A DNA stretch of 11,642 bases from DASVEE01 sp036399695 (GTDB taxonomy: Bacteria > Acidobacteriota > Thermoanaerobaculia > Gp7-AA8). The notes beneath the pieces were generated by a model. That model was given only the letters and a program-made list of their open reading frames with translations, was not told the origin of the DNA and did no database searches. Shown piece after piece: positions 6,392 to 11,642 of the stretch; the first letter of the stretch is position 1; the number at the start of each line of letters is the position of its first letter. The translations under genes were made by a program, and so were the position numbers. The stretch spans positions 1-11,642 of the forward strand of contig DASWMP010000311.1 of the NCBI GenBank assembly GCA_036399695.1, given 5' to 3'.

Positions 6392-6627
6392 AGCAGAGGG
6401 CGAGGCGTCCCACACCGCCACGTTCCCGGGCCAAGGTAGGGATGCGCCCCCTTCACGACTCTCCTACGACGTGATCACCTGTTCCGGAAGCCCGACATGA
6501 CGACCGACAACCTGCCCGAGTCCCTCATCGAACACCTCACAGGAGTTTCTGTCCCACATCAGATTCTACGGCGTGGATCAAATGCATCGAGGCCTTCCGC
6601 GATGACCCACCCATCCTAGCTCGGACC
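6392..6627. other. Right flank of the inverted-repeat element, no convincing gene
   Basis: These 236 bases end at the stop of the metalloprotease gene. The only open frame worth noting is 6497-6619 on the plus strand, 40 residues (MTTDNLPESLIEHLTGVS...), with GGAAG about eight bases before the ATG. It shows no recognisable domain and I do not call it a gene. A minus-strand frame of 25 codons (MGGSSRKASMHLIHAVESDV...) is equally weak. No terminator hairpin for the metalloprotease gene is evident. Confidence 0.35.
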
Positions 6628-8907
6628 CTACCTCCGCACGCTGCGTCTGCGGGACGTGGAGTACCCCGTCGACACCTCGGCTCTCCCTCCCGTCGCGGCG
6701 TGGAACGTGCGCTCGAAAATCGACCGCAGCTCCGTCATCCGCGCGAGCTCGGCGGACGTCGGCGCCTGCCCCGAAGGCGTCACCAGCACGAAGAGCACCC
6801 TGAAGTTCTTCGCACTCGCGGAGGCGTCCGGCTTGCGCGGGCCCACCGCGGAGACGATCTGGTCGACCGTCACGTCGCGGCGCTCGCCGCTGACCGTCAC
6901 CGCGTCGTCCGGCCAGTACTCCAGACGCAACGCCGGGCTCGTGCCGGCCAGGTAGAACCACGGCTGCACTTCCTCTTTCGACGCCAGGCCCATCAGGTAC
7001 AGCTCGGTCCAACTGAAACCGCGGTTCGCCACCTGCGTTTCGTACGTGCCGCTGCCGACCGGATTGAAGATCGCTCCACCCATGGTGGACGACTCGTTCT
7101 CGCCGAACACCGGGAACGCCGCCGGCGCGTGGACGAACGCCGCCGGATGGGCCGACGACGGATTGAGCGAGCGCGTGTTCGCATCCCCTTCGCGGATGCG
7201 CAGGTGATAGAGCCAGCGATGCCCGAATTCGTGGAGGATGACTGAGGACGACGTCTCCTCCGCGGCGTTCCAGCCGTATGTCAGGTGATTCATGTGCAGC
7301 AGCGCGGTGCGCTTGCCGGCGTTGAGCCCGAACGTGGAAGACGGCGGCGCGATCCCGTCCACCTGCGGATTCCCCACCGTCGAATACGCACCTGCGTAGA
7401 AGATGATGTCCGTGTAGAACGACTGGTAGATGGCCACGCCGTCGAAGTCGGCCTCGCGCAGCCCGTACGTGTTGCGCAAGCGATCCCAGACACCGCCCAC
7501 GTTGAGCGTCGGACGCACGAACGCCTCGCCGATCACCCCCTCCAGCTCCGTGCCGTTTGCGATCGACGACAGATCGTCGACCACCCGCTGCGCCGGCGCC
7601 TCCAGCTTCGCCAGCGGCACCGTCACCTGATCGACCGGCTGCGAATACGCGTACGCCGTATAGGCGCGCGCGTTCGTCACGTTGCCGGCGATCAGCTCCT
7701 GCTGCAACAGCAGCTCGATCGTGTCGCCCGAGAAAGTCGCTGCATTGCCGCCGGTGGCGGGCCGCCGCGTCGGCGAATAGACCGTCGTCGAGCCGTCCGG
7801 CAGCACGTCCAGTTGCACCGGCGTCGTGCCCAGATAGACGTAGTAATGCACGCGCTGGCCGGCCGGGATCTTCGTTGGATCGATCGGCGCCGCCACCTCG
7901 AGACGGATGGAGATCACGTTACTGTTGCCGAGGCGGGCAACATCGACGCGCGTCAGGTCGAGCATTGGCGCGAGCGCGCCCCCCTGCGGCCCCGTATCGT
8001 TCGTCGCGTCATTCGCACCGCCCAGCGCCTGCTCCGTGCGCCACGCCAGCCCGGGGTGGATGAGCGGCGCGCCCCAGTTGACGTCGCGCAGCGCGCCGTA
8101 GTTGAAGACGATCGTCCCGTTCGCATGCAGCTCCGCCTGCACGTCGTACGCGAACGCCTTCCCCTTGGCGCGCCACGTGACGACCACGCGATCCGCCAGC
8201 GCGTCGACGTACAGATCCGGCCAGAAGAGCTGCGCCATCCTGCGGCCCGTCAGGAGGAGCGGCGAGACCACCGCCTCGCGCATGCCGGCGAGCTCCGCGT
8301 CGTCGACCTGGTCGGCCGTGAGGAGAGCGGGCGGCGCGAGATAGATCCCGTTCGTCGCCGAGAGGTAAACCGCCGTCACGTTCTGCCCGAACAGCGGAAT
8401 CGCGAACGGCAGATCGTGGCGGACGTAGTGTGGGGACGTCGTCGAGAACTCCCGCACCACCGCCCCTTGCGGCTCGCGCCAGCGCGACGCTTCCCGCTGC
8501 AGCGCGTAGCGCCCGTTGCCGCGCGGCGTGAAGACGAGCGACTGCCCGCCGAGGTCGAAGTCGTGGCCGTAGGGTGCCGTGAGCTCGTCCGCCTGCAGAT
8601 AGAAGACGCCGTCCTTCAACTGCGGCACGCTCAGCGACGCATGCGTCGCCAGGCGCGAGCTGCGCTGCACCTGCGCGTTCACGTCGAGCGCGTAACGCGT
8701 GTTCTCCTCGCTCGTACCGCACCGATCCTGCGCGTGCACTGGCAGCGTCGCCACCAGCAGCAGCATCGTGGCGATCGCCAGCGCGCGATGCCAGCGTGAG
8801 CGCTGGAAAAAATCCACCGCCTGCTGCCACTTGGCGAAAATCACACCGCGGTGCAGACATTCAACGGCACCGTCGAGCCGTGCAGAGCCACATTCAGGGC
8901 AGGTCAT
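6628..8907 (-). CDS. Zinc-ribbon-anchored secreted metalloprotease (HExxH)
   Basis: This is a 759-residue protein from the ATG at 8907. The frame stays open to an ATG at 8967, but 8907 has TACAAT exactly six bases upstream and puts the ribbon at the N-terminus. Residues 3-25 resemble a zinc ribbon (CPECGS...ECLHRGVIFAKW), but the fourth Cys is Arg (CLHR). A hydrophobic helix at about 40-57 is followed by VHAQ, a possible signal peptidase site, so the bulk is exported or anchored. Residues about 60-450 look beta-rich (for example VVVTWRAKGKAFAYDVQAEL). The catalytic motif HEFGH lies at 559-563. Candidate third ligands are Glu603/Glu605 (ENESS) or Glu635 (TELYLMGL). The C-terminal part ends in a basic tail. 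It fits a secreted gluzincin-like peptidase of no named family. A long plus-strand open frame opposite it is a shadow. Confidence 0.85.
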   Translation of the reverse strand: MTCPECGSARLDGAVECLHRGVIFAKWQQAVDFFQRSRWHRALAIATMLLLVATLPVHAQDRCGTSEENTRYALDVNAQVQRSSRLATHASLSVPQLKDGVFYLQADELTAPYGHDFDLGGQSLVFTPRGNGRYALQREASRWREPQGAVVREFSTTSPHYVRHDLPFAIPLFGQNVTAVYLSATNGIYLAPPALLTADQVDDAELAGMREAVVSPLLLTGRRMAQLFWPDLYVDALADRVVVTWRAKGKAFAYDVQAELHANGTIVFNYGALRDVNWGAPLIHPGLAWRTEQALGGANDATNDTGPQGGALAPMLDLTRVDVARLGNSNVISIRLEVAAPIDPTKIPAGQRVHYYVYLGTTPVQLDVLPDGSTTVYSPTRRPATGGNAATFSGDTIELLLQQELIAGNVTNARAYTAYAYSQPVDQVTVPLAKLEAPAQRVVDDLSSIANGTELEGVIGEAFVRPTLNVGGVWDRLRNTYGLREADFDGVAIYQSFYTDIIFYAGAYSTVGNPQVDGIAPPSSTFGLNAGKRTALLHMNHLTYGWNAAEETSSSVILHEFGHRWLYHLRIREGDANTRSLNPSSAHPAAFVHAPAAFPVFGENESSTMGGAIFNPVGSGTYETQVANRGFSWTELYLMGLASKEEVQPWFYLAGTSPALRLEYWPDDAVTVSGERRDVTVDQIVSAVGPRKPDASASAKNFRVLFVLVTPSGQAPTSAELARMTELRSIFERTFHAATGGRAEVSTGYSTSRRRSVRR

Positions 8908-8913
8908 CCGACA

Positions 8914-8919
8914 ATTGTA
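8914..8919 (-). promoter_or_regulatory. Leaderless-type -10 element TACAAT
   Basis: On the minus strand TACAAT is followed by TGTCGG and the ATG at 8907, the same hexamer and spacing as at the lipoprotein gene (3703-3708). It supports 8907 rather than 8967 as the start of the metalloprotease, since 8967 would lie upstream of the promoter. Confidence 0.6.
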
Positions 8920-8971
8920 GCGGCCCGGCCCCTTCGCCCCACGGAACCAGCAAGCGCGATGGCGCATAGTT

Positions 8972-9025
8972 GTCCGATCTGTCCCATCCGTCCCATCCGT
9001 CCCATCGGTCCCATCGGTCCTCTCG
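8972..9025. repeat. 9-bp tandem repeat, six copies
   Basis: Six 9-base units follow without gaps: GTCCGATCT, GTCCCATCC twice, GTCCCATCG twice and GTCCTCTCG. The middle four are near identical and the outer two diverged. The array sits between the divergent starts of the metalloprotease and the DUF4062 gene, so copy-number change could alter promoter spacing. Confidence 0.85.
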
Positions 9026-9037
9026 CTGCTGACCGCG

Positions 9038-9043
9038 TAGACT
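9038..9043 (+). promoter_or_regulatory. Candidate -10 element TAGACT for the STAND gene
   Basis: TAGACT lies 13 bases before the ATG at 9057, so transcription starting 6-7 bases downstream would leave a leader of only about six bases. No Shine-Dalgarno site is seen. The spacing differs from the four six-base cases. Confidence 0.35.
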
Positions 9044-9056
9044 TCCCCGCATCACC

Positions 9057-11642
9057 ATGAAACCGCTCCGCGTCTTTCTCTGCAGCACCTCGGCGGATCT
9101 CCGTCCCGAGCGCACGCTCGTTCTGGACGCCATCCGCAGGCTGCAATTGCAGCATCAGACGATGGAGTTCTTCGGCGCGCGGCCCGGGCTCCCGATCGAC
9201 ACCTGCCTGGCAGAGGTGCGGCGCAGCGACCTGGTCATCGTCATCGTGGGCGAGCGATACGGCTCCCTCGTTCCCGGCACAGAAATAGGCTTCTCCGAGG
9301 CCGAGTACCAGGAAGCGCAACGCCTGAACAAACCGGTCCTCGTTTACCTCCGCAACCCCACATCGCTGCCCTCGGACGATCCCGGATCTCCGGACACAAT
9401 TCGTCTCCGCGCATGGAAAGCACACCTCACCCCAGCTCACACCGCGGCGTTCTTCGACGATGCCCAGGGCCTGTCGGTGCAGGTCGTCGCCGACATCGCC
9501 CGCTTCCTCCTGGATCCGCAGTCCGTCCAGCCTGAAACTCCGCTCCCCACGCCGCCTCTCGGCTTCGTGAACTGGTACGAAGGCACCCGCTTCGAGCCCG
9601 CTCCGTTCGGCGGACGCGATGCCGAGCTGGCCGCACTGCACGCCTGGCTCCCCGGCGGCGACGAGCCGTACGCGCTCCTCACCGCCCCGATCGGCCGTGG
9701 CAAATCCGCGCTCGTCTCCCGCTTCGTCTCTCAGGTTCGTCTCGCCGGCGCATGGCACGTCGTCTTCGTCCCGATCAGCGTCCGCTTCGGCTCGTCGCAG
9801 CCGGCGCAGTTCCTCCGCGATCTCGTGCGCCACCTGGCGCGGCTGCAGGGCCGCACGGTGCCGCCACAGGCAACAGCCGCCGAATGGGACGCGCTCTGGC
9901 GCGAATGCTTCAGTGACGGACCTCCCGCCGGACACCGGCCGGTCCTGCTGGTGATCGACGCCCTCGACGAAGCGCAGAACTGGACGCCGGACGCCGGCTT
10001 CCTGCCGGACCTCACGGGGAGGATTCCCGACCTCACGTCGCGCCTGCGCATCCTGGTGACCGCCCGTGACCCCGCCGACGGCTCCCGCTGGCGCCGGCAC
10101 CTCGGCTGGACCTCGCCCCGGCTCGCCCGCGGCTTCACGCTCTCGACGCTCGACGGCCCTGGCGTCTTCGCCGCGATGGCCAGCCTCGGGCATCCGCTCG
10201 ATACGCTCCCCGATCCCATCCGCTGGACCGCCGCGCTCCTGCGCGTCACGCAGGGCGAGCCGCTCCTCGTGCGCTTTTACGCGGCCGAGCTGCTCAGGCA
10301 TGCGGCGGAGGGAACGGAACTGACGCTCGAGGCACTGGCTCGACGCCCGCCCGGACTCGCCGGCTACGTCGAGGATTGGTGGACCGAACAGCAGGCCCTC
10401 TGGGGAGACGCGCGCGACCGGAGGGCAGCAGAAGTGACGGCGCTGCTCGACGTGCTCGCCGTCGCCCGAGGCCCGCTCACGCTGGCGGACCTGCTCGCGC
10501 TGCGTCGCGGCGGCGACGGTCCAGGCGCCGTACGCCAGGCCATCGACACGGCGCGCCGCTTTCTGGCCGGCGACGGCAGCGACGACGACCCCTTCGTCCT
10601 CGGCCATCCCGCACTGGCGGAGTTCTTTCGAGAACGCCTCACCGTCCCGGAGGCCGCCGTGCATGCCCGCTTCGTGGAGTGGGGACACCGTGTCGTCGCC
10701 AGCCTGCCGCCGACGTCGAGCGACGCCGACAAATCCGCCCCGGCACCGCGTTACCTGTTCACCACTCTCCGCGATCATCTGAAGGAGGCCGGCGCCTCCG
10801 TCACAGAGTGGTCGCGCCTCCTCGCCATTCCGTGGGTCGACGCCTCCATTCGCGCAACCAGCAGCGCCGATGCGGTGATCGCCGACCTCAACGCGGTGTG
10901 GGACGTCCTCGAAGCAGACGGCCGCGACAACACGGGCCCCGGCGTTCCGAAGCACTGGCCGGAGATCGTCACGTGCGGGTTGATTCAGGCCAGCCTGCTC
11001 GCGGAACGGGAGGCCGTACCCGTCCCGCTCGCGTGCCGCGCCGCCGCGGTGCAGTACTGGTCGCTGGCGCGCTTCCTCATTTACGTGAGCAGCCGCACCG
11101 AGAAGGGATTGGACACCGGCGCCGCAAGGCTGATCGCGCAAACGCTGCTCGACCTCGGCTCCGCCGCCGTGCGGGCTGCCCTCCGGACGAGACCTCCGGA
11201 TGACGTCATCATCGAATTGTGCGCCGCTTATGGCGCCGCACTCTCCGCGGCCGGACGGCCTGCCGGCGCTGCCGCAACGCAGGATTCCGGTGCCGGCTCG
11301 ACCTCCGACGACCACGATGACGATGACGACAAGATCGCGACGGTGAAGGAGCGACCCGACACCGCATTGCTCGAAGCCCTCTTCGAAGCGGCGGAGACCA
11401 CCCTCCCCTCCCGCCACCGCCCCAGTCCCGTCGCCGCGCTCGCACCGTTCGTCCGCGACGGCTGGGCACGCGCGCTCGCCGCCGCCGAGGCGATGGAGCA
11501 TCCCTCCCTCCGCGCGCGCTCTCTCATCGAGATCGCACCGCACGTCGCCGACGGCTGGACGCGCGCACTCGCCGCCGCGGAGGCCATCGAGGAGCCGCTC
11601 GATCGCGCCCACCGGCTGCTCTCGATCGCGCCTCACGTGCCG
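9057..11642 (+). CDS. DUF4062-STAND NTPase with C-terminal 31-residue repeats (partial)
   Basis: The open frame gives 862 residues and runs off the window. Residues 4-98 are a DUF4062 domain (VFLCSTSADLRPER, then MEFFGA, DLVIVIVGERYGSL, NKPVLVYL), a TIR-like fold found at the N-terminus of sensor NTPases. Residues 183-345 are a STAND/NACHT NTPase: FGGRDAEL lead-in, P-loop APIGRGKS (210-217, Lys216), Walker B VLLVIDALDEA (296-306, Asp301), sensor RILVTARD (331-338). A winged-helix-like part follows at about 459-530 (LLDVLAVARGPLTLADLLAL; VLGHPALAEFF). After an acidic linker (751-758) come Ala-rich 31-residue repeats starting APFVRDGWARAL (796) and APHVADGWTRAL (827), with a weaker one before. 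Repeats of this kind are usually the sensor. The plan matches STAND proteins in antiphage or stress signalling, but a defence role here is inferred. A 910-codon antisense frame is a shadow. Confidence 0.93.
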   Translation, partial: MKPLRVFLCSTSADLRPERTLVLDAIRRLQLQHQTMEFFGARPGLPIDTCLAEVRRSDLVIVIVGERYGSLVPGTEIGFSEAEYQEAQRLNKPVLVYLRNPTSLPSDDPGSPDTIRLRAWKAHLTPAHTAAFFDDAQGLSVQVVADIARFLLDPQSVQPETPLPTPPLGFVNWYEGTRFEPAPFGGRDAELAALHAWLPGGDEPYALLTAPIGRGKSALVSRFVSQVRLAGAWHVVFVPISVRFGSSQPAQFLRDLVRHLARLQGRTVPPQATAAEWDALWRECFSDGPPAGHRPVLLVIDALDEAQNWTPDAGFLPDLTGRIPDLTSRLRILVTARDPADGSRWRRHLGWTSPRLARGFTLSTLDGPGVFAAMASLGHPLDTLPDPIRWTAALLRVTQGEPLLVRFYAAELLRHAAEGTELTLEALARRPPGLAGYVEDWWTEQQALWGDARDRRAAEVTALLDVLAVARGPLTLADLLALRRGGDGPGAVRQAIDTARRFLAGDGSDDDPFVLGHPALAEFFRERLTVPEAAVHARFVEWGHRVVASLPPTSSDADKSAPAPRYLFTTLRDHLKEAGASVTEWSRLLAIPWVDASIRATSSADAVIADLNAVWDVLEADGRDNTGPGVPKHWPEIVTCGLIQASLLAEREAVPVPLACRAAAVQYWSLARFLIYVSSRTEKGLDTGAARLIAQTLLDLGSAAVRAALRTRPPDDVIIELCAAYGAALSAAGRPAGAAATQDSGAGSTSDDHDDDDDKIATVKERPDTALLEALFEAAETTLPSRHRPSPVAALAPFVRDGWARALAAAEAMEHPSLRARSLIEIAPHVADGWTRALAAAEAIEEPLDRAHRLLSIAPHVP
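11442..11642 (+). repeat. 93-bp coding repeats in the STAND gene
   Basis: Units at 11442-11534 and 11535-11627 each encode 31 residues (APxVxDGWxRALAAAEAxExP and onward), and a third begins at 11628. They share long identical DNA runs such as CTCGCCGCCGC, so duplication looks recent or kept uniform by recombination. A diverged unit seems to precede them at about 11352-11441. The array probably continues past the window. Confidence 0.85.

Noticed and set aside
6071..6421. 116-codon minus-strand frame through the inverted-repeat element
   Set aside because: Most of it is the repeat itself read in one frame, and the same peptide pattern appears from the other arm on the opposite strand, which marks it as spurious.
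7285..8799. 504-codon open frame on the plus strand
   Set aside because: It is an Arg/His-rich antisense shadow of the metalloprotease, with no recognisable domain.
8908..8967. Start of the metalloprotease at ATG 8967
   Set aside because: The 20 extra residues are Arg/Gly-rich with no conserved look, and a TACAAT promoter lies inside them, six bases before ATG 8907.
8904..11636. 910-codon open frame on the minus strand
   Set aside because: It is in exact codon register with the DUF4062-STAND gene, whose codons avoid TTA, CTA and TCA, so the antisense stays open. It has no domain, and the sense strand has clear motifs.
1..11642. CRISPR array, tRNA, rRNA or integrase gene
   Set aside because: No regularly spaced direct repeats with unique spacers, no tRNA cloverleaf pattern and no rRNA-like stretch were noticed on either strand. 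The only tandem repeats are the 7-, 9- and 93-bp arrays listed.

Overview
The window is GC-rich bacterial DNA with tightly packed genes, strong G/C preference at third codon positions and long antisense shadow frames. The protein families (a PqqD-like domain fused to an M50-type peptidase, a TPR protein with a dead STAND-like ATPase domain, zinc-ribbon membrane proteins, a large DUF4062-STAND NTPase) and the lack of Shine-Dalgarno sites at most genes would fit an Acidobacteriota-like soil or environmental bacterium. That placement is an inference from style, not from a marker gene.

Layout. Positions 1-35 probably hold the last codons of an upstream gene, followed by a perfect 12-bp hairpin (53-85). 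A two-gene operon follows: a PqqD-like/M50-type membrane peptidase (118-1326) and, overlapping it by ATGA, a pseudo-ATPase/TPR protein (1323-3221) that ends in another strong hairpin (3234-3264). Next come a small Ala/Pro-rich coiled-coil protein (3352-3672) and a class A beta-lactamase-like lipoprotein (3715-4578). Convergent to these is a 131-residue Cys-rich two-helix membrane protein (5069-4674). A zinc-ribbon membrane protein (6090-5368) and a zinc-ribbon/HExxH secreted or anchored metalloprotease (8907-6628) also lie on the minus strand. They are separated by about 540 bp of non-coding DNA that contains a 186-bp inverted-repeat element. Divergent from the metalloprotease, across a 9-bp tandem repeat, begins a DUF4062-STAND NTPase (9057 to the window end, incomplete) whose C-terminus is entering a series of 31-residue repeats.

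How the genes may work together. The PqqD/M50 and TPR pair looks like part of a ribosomally made peptide maturation and export cassette; the precursor and modifying enzyme would lie upstream of the window. The DUF4062-STAND protein has the plan of a signal-sensing NTPase of the kind seen in antiphage defence. Four genes share a promoter pattern, TAnnnT followed by exactly six bases and the start codon, which suggests leaderless transcripts and also decides two disputed starts. The most novel elements are the STAND-like domain with a lost P-loop in the TPR protein, the large inverted-repeat element, the leaderless promoter pattern, and the DUF4062-STAND protein with its repeats.
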